NCBI GenBank assembly: GCA_002439165.1
Contig: DJTE01000040.1
Location: forward strand, 1-64,000
DNA from: Chryseobacterium indologenes
GTDB taxonomy: Bacteria > Bacteroidota > Bacteroidia > Flavobacteriales > Weeksellaceae
Reading direction: 5' to 3'
Length of the DNA stretch: 64,000 nt
The notes beneath the pieces were generated by a model that made no database searches, was not told the origin of the DNA, and saw only the letters and a program-made list of their open reading frames with translations. The number at the start of each line of letters is the position of its first letter. Position 1 is the stretch's first letter. Shown here piece after piece: positions 33,513 to 41,653 of this stretch. The position numbers were made by a program, and so were the translations under genes.

Positions 33513-33674
33513 GTTTCAGCTGCCCGGCAGAGATCCTTAACTATATACTGTTACCAGTAAAAAACTATTAAAAAAACATCTCCACATTCAAAAGCATTTG
33601 TCTTTAATTTTTCTTTTTGCATAAATCCTTATTAAAAACTCAACTTTAATTTCCCTGCCGGGCGTAGCTAAAAC
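33513..33674. repeat. inverted pair of CCCGGCAG elements in the argE-argH gap
   Basis: GTTTCAGCTGCCCGGCAG (33513-33530) and the reverse complement of 33655-33674 (GTTTTAGCTACGCCCGGCAG) differ by one substitution and a 2-nt gap. The arms are 124 nt apart in opposite orientation, like a bipartite REP element. The 226-bp gap is otherwise AT-rich and without a gene. Confidence 0.6.
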
Positions 33675-33721
33675 ATGTATGACTGATAAGAGACATCAAA
33701 CCGCGGTTCGTTTTCTCTTTT

Positions 33722-34804
33722 TTATAAAACTTTTTCCAGAATCCGGATATAGATTTCAATTCCTTCTTCTATTTCTTTTATATAGATGTATTCATCGGCT
33801 GTATGAGAACGCCTGCTGTCTCCAGGACCTATTTTTACGGATGTACATGGAATAATTGCCTGATCCGAAGAGGTAGGCGAACCGTAAGTAGTTCTTCCTA
33901 TTTCCAAGCCGGCCTGTACAAACGGATGATCCATTTCGATCTTTGAGGAATTGAGCCTGAAAGATCTCGCCCTGAGTTCTGATTTCATCTGCGACTGAAT
34001 GATTTCAAATGCCTCTTTATTGGAGTATTCATCGGTAACCCTTACATCCAGTGTGAAAGAACATGATTCCGGAACGACATTATGCTGTACTCCCGCATGA
34101 ATTCCTGACAAAGTAACTTTCACCTCGCCCAGATAGTCGGAAACTTTCGGAAACCGGAAGTTTAAGATGTGCTGAAGGTCTTCCATGCATTTTACGATGG
34201 AGTTGTCATTGTTCGGATGAGCAGCGTGAGAAGGAGTTCCTTTCATTTCCCCGTCAATAACCAGAAGTCCTTTTTCTGCAATCGCCAGATTCATCTGCGT
34301 GGGTTCTCCTACAATAGCGAGTTCCACATTGGGAAGCTGCGGAAACAGGGCTTCAATTCCATCAAATCCTGAAATCTCCTCCTCTGCTGTCAAAGCAATA
34401 ACTAAATTATATTTTAAATCTTCTTTTTCATAAAAATGCAGAAATACCTGCGCCATAGAAACCAAAGAAGCTCCTGCATCATTGCTTCCCAATCCATACA
34501 GTTTTCCTTCTTTTTCGATCGGCAGAAACGGGTCCAATGTGTAGGCCTTATTCGGTTTTACTGTATCATGGTGAGTGTTGAGCAGGACTGACGGTTTGAA
34601 TACATCAAAGTTTTTATTCACCGCCCAGATATTGTTCCTGAAACGTTTCGTGGGAATCTGATGCTTTCCGAAGAAATTTTCAATCTCTACCGAGGTATTG
34701 AATTCATCTTTGCTGAATGAAGGAATTTCGATCAGGCTTTTAAGCAATTCCACGGCATTGCTCAATAATTCTTCTTTACTATAAACAGATTTCTGTTCCT
34801 GCAT
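33722..34804 (-). CDS. argE: M20-family N-acyl-ornithine/citrulline deacylase
   Basis: Zinc-dependent M20 peptidase fold. Visible metal ligands and catalytic residues include His and Asp in LLNTHHDTVKPN, Asp in GSNDAGASL and the Glu pair in TAEEEISGFDG. With an ArgF'-type carbamoyltransferase upstream, the likely substrate is N-acyl-citrulline rather than N-acetylornithine, because in that route the acyl group is removed after carbamoylation. This is inference from pathway logic. The start lies 26 bp inside the end of argB, so the pair is translationally coupled. Confidence 0.9.
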   Translation of the reverse strand: MQEQKSVYSKEELLSNAVELLKSLIEIPSFSKDEFNTSVEIENFFGKHQIPTKRFRNNIWAVNKNFDVFKPSVLLNTHHDTVKPNKAYTLDPFLPIEKEGKLYGLGSNDAGASLVSMAQVFLHFYEKEDLKYNLVIALTAEEEISGFDGIEALFPQLPNVELAIVGEPTQMNLAIAEKGLLVIDGEMKGTPSHAAHPNNDNSIVKCMEDLQHILNFRFPKVSDYLGEVKVTLSGIHAGVQHNVVPESCSFTLDVRVTDEYSNKEAFEIIQSQMKSELRARSFRLNSSKIEMDHPFVQAGLEIGRTTYGSPTSSDQAIIPCTSVKIGPGDSRRSHTADEYIYIKEIEEGIEIYIRILEKVL

Positions 34805-35573
34805 GATGATGTTCTATATGATTTTTGAGTTCGGTTTCTTTGATGAGAAACACTTTTTTTACATTATTTTTTATGGCTCCAAGAGCATTTTCCAGTTTGG
34901 GAAGGATTCCTTTATGAAGTTTTCCCTGTTTTTTCAAGGTTAGAAATTTTTCTTCAGAAACGTTCCTGATTACAGATTCAGGATCGTCAACATCTTCCAA
35001 AACCCCCTCTTTATCAAAACAGTACAACAGTTCAACCTCATATTTTTCTGATAAAGCCTGTGCCATTACAGAGGCAATAGTATCTGCATTGGTATTGAAA
35101 AGATTCCCTTTTTTATCATGGGTAATCGCTGAAAATACAGGAACAAGATCCAGTTTAATCAGTTTAGAAACCAGTTTTTTATTGATACTCTTTTTATTGA
35201 TATCCCCTACATATCCGAAGTCAATTTCAGGGTGTTCTCTTTTTTTGGCTTTAATTAAATTACCGTCCGCTCCCGAAAACCCTATCGCATTACATTTTTT
35301 CTGCTGCAATTTTTCAACAATATTTTTATTGATTCCGCCTGCATACACCATCGTTACAATATCCAATGTATCTTTATCTGTAATCCTCCTTCCGTTAATC
35401 ATCTTCTGTTCTATACCGAGCTTATCCGCCAGCGTTGTCGCCAGCTTTCCTCCTCCATGAACAAGGATTTTCTTTTCCTTAATTCCGGAAAACTGCTCCA
35501 GAAACTGATTTAACAATGCTTCATCGTCAATCAGGGCGCCTCCTATTTTTATGATGTATAATTTGTTGTTCAT
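34779..35573 (-). CDS. argB: acetylglutamate kinase (N-acyl-glutamate kinase)
   Basis: Amino-acid kinase fold: IIKIGGALIDDE at residues 7-18, ILVHGGGKLATTLA near 36-50, AIGFSGADGNLIKA and a C-terminal GKLHKGILPKLENALGAI. It phosphorylates the gamma-carboxyl of N-acyl-glutamate. 264 aa is on the short side and lacks the N-terminal helix associated with arginine-inhibited hexameric kinases, so feedback by arginine may be weak. Downstream argE overlaps by 26 bp. Upstream lies a tandem hairpin array. Confidence 0.94.
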   Translation of the reverse strand: MNNKLYIIKIGGALIDDEALLNQFLEQFSGIKEKKILVHGGGKLATTLADKLGIEQKMINGRRITDKDTLDIVTMVYAGGINKNIVEKLQQKKCNAIGFSGADGNLIKAKKREHPEIDFGYVGDINKKSINKKLVSKLIKLDLVPVFSAITHDKKGNLFNTNADTIASVMAQALSEKYEVELLYCFDKEGVLEDVDDPESVIRNVSEEKFLTLKKQGKLHKGILPKLENALGAIKNNVKKVFLIKETELKNHIEHHHAGTEICL

Positions 35574-35604
35574 TGTGGATTATGATTGATATTTGATATA
35601 TTTT

Positions 35605-35836
35605 AACAGGATTCTATCCTATTCTTGGCTGAATCGTCCCGTTGGGACTTTTTTGATTTTGGGGTTGTATTTCAATTTGGCGGGTTTTTAAATTGATAGG
35701 ATTTCATCCTATCCTTGGTTGAATCGTCCCGTTGAGATTTTGATTTTGGGGTTATATTTCAATTTGACGGTTTTTTAAATTGATAGGATTTCATCCTATC
35801 CTTGGTTGAATCGTCCCGTTGGGACTTTTTTGATTT
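35605..35836. repeat. tandem array of a two-hairpin repeat, about 2.6 copies of 87-90 bp
   Basis: Units begin at about 35605, 35695 and 35782; the last is partial. Each unit holds a GATAGGAT-ttc-ATCCTATC hairpin, a GGTTGAATC linker and a GTCCC-gtt-GGGAC hairpin, then an AT-rich spacer with TTTGATTTTGGGGTTATATT. The first unit has diverged stems. The array fills the argF'-argB gap and is transcribed with the operon. Confidence 0.85.
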
Positions 35837-35837
35837 G

Positions 35838-36791
35838 TTATTGTATGTTGTTTAAAATTTCACTGAAAACGGCCTGGGCGGAGAAAATTCTGTTTTTTGC
35901 CTGTTGATAGATGACGGAGTTTTCACCATCCATAACCTCGTCGCTGAGTTCTACATTTCTACGCACTGGAAGGCAGTGCATTATTTTTGCATGATTGGTA
36001 TTTTCCAGTTTTTCATTCGTCAGCATCCAGCTTTCTTTTACTTCGGGCATTGCAGCGTAATCATCAAAAGACGACCAGTTTTTCACGTAAATGAAATCGG
36101 CATCTTTGAGAGCTTCATCCTGATCATGAATTACCTTTACATCTTTTGTAAAGTTTTTATCCAGATCATAGCCTTCCGGATTGGTGATTACAAAATCGAC
36201 ATCCATTTCCTGCATCCATTCTGCAAAAGAATTTCCTACGGCCTGAGCAATCGGCTTGATGTGAGGCGCCCAGGTAAGAACTACTTTGGGCTTACGTTCT
36301 TCTTTCCAGTTTTCAGTGATTGTAATACAGTCTGCCAGGCTTTGCAAAGGATGCCGCGTTGCTGATTCCAGGGAAACAACCGGTACTTTCGCATGTTTTT
36401 CGAACTGGCTTAAAATGCTTTCGTTAACGTCATCTTCTTTATTTTTCATTCCTGCAAAACAACGTACCGCAATGATATCGCAGTACTGATTCAGTACTTC
36501 AATAGCATCTTTGATGTGTTCTACGGTATCTCCGTTCATTACAGCACCATCGGCAAATTCAAGATTCCAGGCTTCCTGTGCTGCATTTAAGGTCAATACG
36601 TTCAGCCCTAAGTTCTGGGCAGCAATCTGACTGCTTAAACGGGTTCTCAGACTTGAATTCAGGAATACCAGACCTATGGTTTTTCCTTTTCCTTTCGCGG
36701 TTTCCGAAAGAGGATTTTCTTTTATTTCTAAAGCTTTTTTTATAATATCCTGTAAGTTTTCTACATCACTTACAGAGGTGAACTTTTTCAT
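35838..36791 (-). CDS. argF': N-acetyl/N-succinyl-ornithine carbamoyltransferase (ArgF')
   Basis: The 317-residue protein belongs to the acyl-ornithine carbamoyltransferase group rather than to ordinary OTCases: the carbamoyl-phosphate loop is NSSLRTRLSSQ (residues 45-55), and HCLPVRRN lies near the end. From memory it aligns without gaps to Bacteroides fragilis succinylornithine carbamoyltransferase around GDKPEH/GDTVEH. The residue that separates succinyl (Pro) from acetyl (Glu) specificity is Val90 here. The start and length are normal. Confidence 0.93.
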   Translation of the reverse strand: MKKFTSVSDVENLQDIIKKALEIKENPLSETAKGKGKTIGLVFLNSSLRTRLSSQIAAQNLGLNVLTLNAAQEAWNLEFADGAVMNGDTVEHIKDAIEVLNQYCDIIAVRCFAGMKNKEDDVNESILSQFEKHAKVPVVSLESATRHPLQSLADCITITENWKEERKPKVVLTWAPHIKPIAQAVGNSFAEWMQEMDVDFVITNPEGYDLDKNFTKDVKVIHDQDEALKDADFIYVKNWSSFDDYAAMPEVKESWMLTNEKLENTNHAKIMHCLPVRRNVELSDEVMDGENSVIYQQAKNRIFSAQAVFSEILNNIQ

Positions 36792-36883
36792 TTGACAGTT
36801 TCTGTTTTTTTAATGGATAAATGAAATATCCATTTCAGTTTAAATTAATTTTTCAGTCTTTTTCAGTTTTGCTCTTCCGCTTC

Positions 36884-38023
36884 TTAAACATTCCCCAATA
36901 CCACTTTCAAGGCATTGATGAAAAGGTCTGTTTCCTCTTTTCCGATATTGAGTGCGGGAAGAATCCTCAATACGTTTTTATCATTGGAGTTTCCTGTAAA
37001 AATGTGGTGGCCATACAGCAGGTTTTTCCTTACTTCAGAACAGTCCATGTCGAGTTCTATTCCAATCATCAGCCCTTTCCTCCGAATGGCCTGAATATGT
37101 GGAAGATCTTTAATTTCATTTTCAATATACTGGCCCATTTTCTGAGCATTTTCAATAAGATTTTCATCTTTCATCACATCCAGTACTGCGATTGCAGCAG
37201 CACAGGCCAGATGATTCCCGCCAAATGTCGTTCCGAGCAGACCATTACTTGCTTCGAATTTCGGATGAATCAGAACTCCGCCAACCGGAAATCCATTTCC
37301 CATCCCCTTTGCTGTGGTGATAATATCAGGTGTTATCCCGAATTCCTGATGGGCAAAGAAACAGCCGCTTCTTCCATAGCCGGACTGCACTTCATCAAGA
37401 ATAAGAACAGCCTCATATTTCTCACACAGTTCTTTAATTGCGGATAGAAACTCTGCTGTCGGAATCATAATTCCTCCTACTCCCTGAATACCTTCCATAA
37501 TGACAGAAGAAATTTCGTTTCCGTGCTTTTCAAAGGTCTGCTGAAGCTGCTCTACATTATTCCATTCTGATTTTATGAATCTTTCCGAAAAGTTAACCGG
37601 TGCTACAATTCTGGGATTATCTGTCACCGAAACCGCGGCAGAAGTTCTTCCGTGAAATGAACCTGAGAAATAAAGCACTTTATTTTTCCCATTATGGAAA
37701 GAAGCCAGCTTTAAAGCATTTTCATTGGCTTCAGCCCCTGAATTACACAGGAAAAGATTGTAATCTTCATATCCTGAAAGTGCTCCCAGCTTTTCAGCCA
37801 GTTCATTCTGCAGATTATTCTGTACAGAATTGGAGTAGAAAGAAATTTTTTCAAGCTGGTCTTTCAGCTTATTCTGATAATACGGATGGTTGTGTCCGAT
37901 AGAAATCACGGCATGCCCTCCATAAAAATCAAGATACTTTTCTCCTTTTTCATCCCAGAGAAAAGATCCCTGAGCCTTTACCGGGTTTATATTAAATAAT
38001 GGATATACGTTGAATAAATTCAT
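36884..38023 (-). CDS. argD: acetylornithine aminotransferase (class III PLP)
   Basis: The PLP-dependent class III aminotransferase pattern is complete: SGAEANENALKLA near residues 88-100, SFHGRTSAAVS, VILDEVQSGYGRSG with the Asp that contacts PLP, and TTAKGMGNGFPVGG with the Schiff-base Lys. It converts the N-acyl-glutamate semialdehyde to N-acyl-ornithine. 379 aa. A short AATGGATA/TATCCATT hairpin (36812-36834) lies in the gap toward argF'. Confidence 0.95.
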   Translation of the reverse strand: MNLFNVYPLFNINPVKAQGSFLWDEKGEKYLDFYGGHAVISIGHNHPYYQNKLKDQLEKISFYSNSVQNNLQNELAEKLGALSGYEDYNLFLCNSGAEANENALKLASFHNGKNKVLYFSGSFHGRTSAAVSVTDNPRIVAPVNFSERFIKSEWNNVEQLQQTFEKHGNEISSVIMEGIQGVGGIMIPTAEFLSAIKELCEKYEAVLILDEVQSGYGRSGCFFAHQEFGITPDIITTAKGMGNGFPVGGVLIHPKFEASNGLLGTTFGGNHLACAAAIAVLDVMKDENLIENAQKMGQYIENEIKDLPHIQAIRRKGLMIGIELDMDCSEVRKNLLYGHHIFTGNSNDKNVLRILPALNIGKEETDLFINALKVVLGNV

Positions 38024-38112
38024 TTTTATTTTTTTAATTCATTTTTGTTCTGAAACAAAATTCAAGACCGGAAACTTTTGCCAGAATCAATTCTATTCTC
38101 TAAAAATTGACC

Positions 38113-39078
38113 TTAAAACGCTACCGGCTTCAAATCCAGCCCCAGATTTTCTTTCCAGCCCATTGCAATATTCATATTCTGAACTGCCTGTCCTGAAGCT
38201 CCTTTCAACAAATTGTCAATCGCTGAGTGAATAACGGCTACATTTCCACTTTTCTCAATCTGAATCACACAGCGATTGGTATTGACAACCTGTTTTAAAT
38301 CAATTGCTTTCTCACTTATCTTTACAAAAGGTTCATCCGCATAAAAATCCTGATACAACTGACTTATTTCTGAAAGTATTAAATCTGTTTTCACAGTAGA
38401 ACTTGTAAAAATTCCTCTTGCAAAATCGCCTCTCCATGGTACAAAGTTCAAACTGATCTCTTTATGATTAAACGAAACCAGCTGTTTCAAAACCTCATCA
38501 ACATGCTGATGCGACAATGTTTTGTATGCTGAGATATTATCGTTCCTCCATGTAAAATGGGTAGTCGCCTGTAATGACTGCCCGGCTCCTGTGGAACCTG
38601 TAATTCCTGTGGTAAAAACCTCATCCAGCAATCCTTTTTCAGCCAGAGGCAGTAATGCCAGCTGAATTGCCGTAGCAAAACATCCCGGATTGGCAATATT
38701 TTTCGTCCCATTCAGATGTTTTTTATTGATTTCAGGAAGTCCGTAGATAAAATTTCTGTTTTCCAATTTCCCATCCAAACGGAAATCATTTCCCAGATCA
38801 ATGACCAACGTTTCTTCACTGACAGGATTCTGCATCAGCCAATTCCGGCTTTCTTTATGAGGAAGACAAAGGAAAAGGATATCTGTCTCTTTTGGCTGAT
38901 CCGTCAGAGCATCCTCGCAAACGGTTGCTAAATCCGGATACAAATCTGAAATCTTTGTTCCCGGATTGGAACGGCTATATAAAAAACTCAATGACACATG
39001 AGGATGAAAAGCCAGAAGACGGACCAATTCGCTTCCTGTGTAGCCGTTGGCGCCTACAATTCCTACTGTTTTTTTCAT
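38113..39078 (-). CDS. argC: N-acetyl-gamma-glutamyl-phosphate reductase
   Basis: Rossmann start VGIVGANGYTGSELVRLL (residues 5-22) for NADPH. The catalytic Cys lies in ANPGCFATAIQLALLPL near residue 132, and GITGSTGAGQ follows. 321 aa. It reduces N-acyl-glutamyl phosphate. It lies between argG and argD on the same strand. Confidence 0.96.
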   Translation of the reverse strand: MKKTVGIVGANGYTGSELVRLLAFHPHVSLSFLYSRSNPGTKISDLYPDLATVCEDALTDQPKETDILFLCLPHKESRNWLMQNPVSEETLVIDLGNDFRLDGKLENRNFIYGLPEINKKHLNGTKNIANPGCFATAIQLALLPLAEKGLLDEVFTTGITGSTGAGQSLQATTHFTWRNDNISAYKTLSHQHVDEVLKQLVSFNHKEISLNFVPWRGDFARGIFTSSTVKTDLILSEISQLYQDFYADEPFVKISEKAIDLKQVVNTNRCVIQIEKSGNVAVIHSAIDNLLKGASGQAVQNMNIAMGWKENLGLDLKPVAF

Positions 39079-39104
39079 GTTGAATGTTGATAATTGATAA
39101 AATT

Positions 39105-39226
39105 TGATAGGATTGCATCCTATCTTTATTAAATCGTTCCTCCGGAACTCTTTTGACGGATGTTTCGATTGGATTTAAATTGACAGGATTGCATCCTATC
39201 TTTCGTTAAGTCGTTCCTTCGGAACT
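39105..39226. repeat. two tandem copies of a two-hairpin repeat (argG-argC gap)
   Basis: Two units about 76 bp apart, each with GATAGGAT-tgc-ATCCTATC (39106-39124; second copy 39182-39200 has one mismatch) and GTTCC-ncc/ttc-GGAAC (39136-39148, 39213-39225). Both hairpins occur in the same order as in the 35605 array. The second stem has changed on both sides (GTCCC/GGGAC against GTTCC/GGAAC), so pairing is conserved. Confidence 0.85.
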
Positions 39227-39233
39227 CCTGTTT

Positions 39234-40427
39234 TTATAATGTTGAATTCACCTGGTGGTATATATTCAGGGAGTTGCTTACAATTTTGGTGTAGCCTTTT
39301 ACATCTTCACCGCTCCAGGCTCTGTTAGCTTCGCCATAGCTGCCGAATTTATCAGACATCAGATCATGACCGGATTCAATTCCGTTTAGGATGAACCTGT
39401 ATGGATAAAGGGTTACAAATACTTTTCCGGTTACCATTTTTTGAGAATCCGATAAAAAGGTTTCAATATTTCTCATTACAGGATCCAGGAAAAGTGCTTC
39501 ATGAAGCCAGTTTCCATACCAGTCGGAAAGCTGTGATTTCATCATCTGCTGGTATTTTGAAAGGGTATGTTTTTCCAGTAAATGATGGGCTTTTATAATG
39601 ACTGATGCCGCTGCCGCTTCAAATCCTACTCTTCCTTTGATTCCTACAATTGTATCTCCCACATGAATATCACGTCCAATTCCATAAGCAGATGCCAGTT
39701 TTTCTATTTCCTGAATAGCATATACAGGATGCTTAAAGCTTTCTCCATTCACCGCAATTACTTCTCCGTTTTTAAATTCAATTTCCAGATCGGAAGGCTC
39801 CGTTTCTTTTATTTGTGAAGGAAAAGCTTCTTCCGGAAGATAATTCCTGGAGGTCAGTGTTTCTTTCCCTCCTACAGAGGTTCCCCAAAGTCCTTTATTT
39901 ACAGAATACTGTGCTTTATGGAATTCCATTTCATAGCCATGACTCTTTAAAAATTCAATTTCCTCTTCGCGGGACAGAGCCTTATCACGGATTGGTGTAA
40001 TGATCTCCATTTCCGGGCACATCACATGAAAAATCAAATCAAAACGTACCTGATCGTTTCCGGCTCCTGTACTTCCGTGCGCAATGGCATCAGCATTCAC
40101 TTCTATGGCATATTTTGCAATTTCCTGCGCCTGAATGGTACGTTCAGCACTTACAGACAAAGGATATGTATTGTTTTTCAAAACATTTCCGAAGATCAGA
40201 TATTTTACACAGAAATTATAATAATCCTCCTGAGCGTCTACACACCTGTATTCTTTTACCCCGAGATTCAGGGCTTTTTTCTCCAGTTCTTTTTCTTCTT
40301 CTTTAGAAAAACCTCCGGTATTTACAGTGACTGCATATACATCATACTCCAGTGTTTCACTCAGGTATTTTGCACAGTAAGAGGTATCTAAACCTCCGCT
40401 AAACGCTAAGATGACTTTCTTTTTCAT
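39234..40427 (-). CDS. argG: argininosuccinate synthase
   Basis: ArgG condenses citrulline and aspartate with ATP. The ATP-binding AFSGGLDTSYC motif is at residues 7-17. The segments VNADAIAHGSTGAGNDQVRF and GKETLTSRNYLPEEAFPSQ are typical of the short archaeal/Bacteroidetes-type enzyme (397 aa). The start is the ATG at 40427 directly before the P-loop; the frame is open upstream, within the end of the acetyltransferase gene, by 29 bp of overlap. Confidence 0.95.
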   Translation of the reverse strand: MKKKVILAFSGGLDTSYCAKYLSETLEYDVYAVTVNTGGFSKEEEKELEKKALNLGVKEYRCVDAQEDYYNFCVKYLIFGNVLKNNTYPLSVSAERTIQAQEIAKYAIEVNADAIAHGSTGAGNDQVRFDLIFHVMCPEMEIITPIRDKALSREEEIEFLKSHGYEMEFHKAQYSVNKGLWGTSVGGKETLTSRNYLPEEAFPSQIKETEPSDLEIEFKNGEVIAVNGESFKHPVYAIQEIEKLASAYGIGRDIHVGDTIVGIKGRVGFEAAAASVIIKAHHLLEKHTLSKYQQMMKSQLSDWYGNWLHEALFLDPVMRNIETFLSDSQKMVTGKVFVTLYPYRFILNGIESGHDLMSDKFGSYGEANRAWSGEDVKGYTKIVSNSLNIYHQVNSTL

Positions 40428-41076
40428 CTGAATTCTTTTTATTATTTTTAATGGTCCGGTGAAATTCATCAAGATGATCATCTACATCCACCTGACTGAT
40501 TTTATGATGATACTCATTTTCGGACTGATCCTCTGAAGTTCCGGCTGCTGCTTTCTTATCAGGAACAAAAAGCATGGCCGTACAAAGACAGTTCTTACGT
40601 TCCTTCATCATTAATATTTCATAGTTCACACAGCTTTTGCATCCGTTCCAGAATTCCTCATCCTGTGTCAGTTCGGAATAAATCACCGGTTTATACCCGA
40701 GATCACTGTTGATCTTCATTACCGCAAGCCCTGTTGTCAGTCCGAATACTTTTGCATCCGGATATTTATCTCTGGACAGCTGGAAAACTTTTTGTTTGAT
40801 CTGAGTGGCAACCCCTCCATTCCTGAATTTCGGAGAAACAATAAGTCCTGAATTGGCTACAAATTTCCCGTGCGACCAGGTTTCTATATAGCAGAAACCT
40901 ACCCACTCTCCATTTTCAGTAGCTACAACAGCATTGCCTTCTGAAATTTTTTTACTCAAATACTCAAGGGAACGCTTTGCGATCCCTGTTCCTCTGCGCT
41001 GTGCAGAATCATACATTTCCTGCTGTATTTCACTCACATACATCAGATGTGCGCATGAGGAAATTTCTATTTCCAT
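40399..41076 (-). CDS. GNAT acetyltransferase, candidate N-acetylglutamate synthase of the arg operon (225 aa)
   Basis: A GNAT-fold domain covers residues 1-165. The acetyl-CoA motif is LIVSPKFRNGGVATQIKQKVF, and four Cys (NGCKSCVNYE, NCLCTAM) follow. The tail from about 175 is low-complexity, His/Asp/Glu/Lys-rich (EYHHKISQVDVDDHLDE). No ArgA or ArgJ is present in the operon, so this first gene is the natural candidate for acylating glutamate. Acetyl or succinyl donor cannot be told from sequence. It overlaps argG by 29 bp. Confidence 0.8.
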   Translation of the reverse strand: MEIEISSCAHLMYVSEIQQEMYDSAQRRGTGIAKRSLEYLSKKISEGNAVVATENGEWVGFCYIETWSHGKFVANSGLIVSPKFRNGGVATQIKQKVFQLSRDKYPDAKVFGLTTGLAVMKINSDLGYKPVIYSELTQDEEFWNGCKSCVNYEILMMKERKNCLCTAMLFVPDKKAAAGTSEDQSENEYHHKISQVDVDDHLDEFHRTIKNNKKNSDEKESHLSV

Positions 41077-41097
41077 TTATTTATCTAAATTTTTTGG

Positions 41098-41130
41098 CAA
41101 ATTTAAAATATAATTTCTTTAAAATCCAAA
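41098..41130 (-). promoter_or_regulatory. promoter of the arginine operon
   Basis: On the minus strand TTTG (41130-41127), a 21-nt spacer and TAAATTTG (41105-41098) fit the Bacteroidetes consensus. It lies 22 bp before the ATG at 41076. No ARG-box palindrome is evident to me nearby. Confidence 0.65.
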
Positions 41131-41175
41131 TTAAAAAGATATTTTTTTTGTTTAAATAAAATCAGCAGGTAAAAT

Positions 41176-41225
41176 TATCTTTGTGTAAAATTATATATTT
41201 GCTAAATTATTATATATTTGCTAAA
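41176..41225 (+). promoter_or_regulatory. three phased -7 boxes upstream of the zinc-ribbon regulator
   Basis: TATCTTTG (41176-41183), TATATTTG (41194-41201) and TATATTTG (41213-41220) recur every 18-19 bp. The last two lie in an exact 16-bp direct repeat, TTATATATTTGCTAAA (41191-41206 and 41210-41225). The repeat could be a duplicated promoter element or a tandem binding site for the regulator itself. It starts 50 bp before the plus-strand gene. Confidence 0.55.
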
Positions 41226-41236
41226 AAGGTATAGTT

Positions 41237-41653
41237 ATGGAAAACCAATGTCCTAAATGCAAGAGTACCAAAGTGGTAAAAAGCGGAATCATAAAAGAGA
41301 AACAACGCTTTCACTGCAAGGACTGCAGCTATTATTTTACCGTTAAAAAACTGGGAAAACAGATTGACGATTACTATGTCACAAAAGCATTACAGCTTTA
41401 TCTTGAAGGCCTCAGCTACCGTGAGATAGAAAGAATCATTGGTGTTTCCCATGTAACCATAAGTTCGTGGATAAAAAAATACAATATTACAAGACCTCCC
41501 CATTCAGAATTTCATCCGGTTTATAAGATCCTGAAACAAAATGAATTAATAGAGTATATCGCCCAGGAAGAAAATATTAAGAACTCAGGGATTATTATTA
41601 CCCAGTTTGCTGATAAATACATGCTGATCAAGTGGGAAAGGTTTAAGAAGTAG
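41237..41653 (+). CDS. InsA-like zinc-ribbon / HTH regulator (138 aa)
   Basis: A zinc ribbon at the N-terminus (Cys5/Cys8, Cys28/Cys31: CPKCKSTK and CKDCSYYF) and a helix-turn-helix (EGLSYREIERIIGVSHVTISSWIKK) match the N-terminal DNA-binding half of IS1/IS1595 transposases (InsA). No DDE transposase frame and no terminal inverted repeats are present. It is therefore probably a domesticated transcription factor. It is divergent from the arg operon and precedes the porin/MFS genes, so either could be its target. Confidence 0.8.
   Translation: MENQCPKCKSTKVVKSGIIKEKQRFHCKDCSYYFTVKKLGKQIDDYYVTKALQLYLEGLSYREIERIIGVSHVTISSWIKKYNITRPPHSEFHPVYKILKQNELIEYIAQEENIKNSGIIITQFADKYMLIKWERFKK

Noticed and set aside
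35605..35836. Tandem repeats that might be taken for a CRISPR array
   Set aside because: Units are 87-90 bp, contain two internal hairpins, and the stretches between hairpins are themselves repeated, not unique spacers. No cas genes are nearby.
41237..41653. Active IS1 transposon
   Set aside because: No DDE transposase frame (InsB), no terminal inverted repeats or target duplication are visible.
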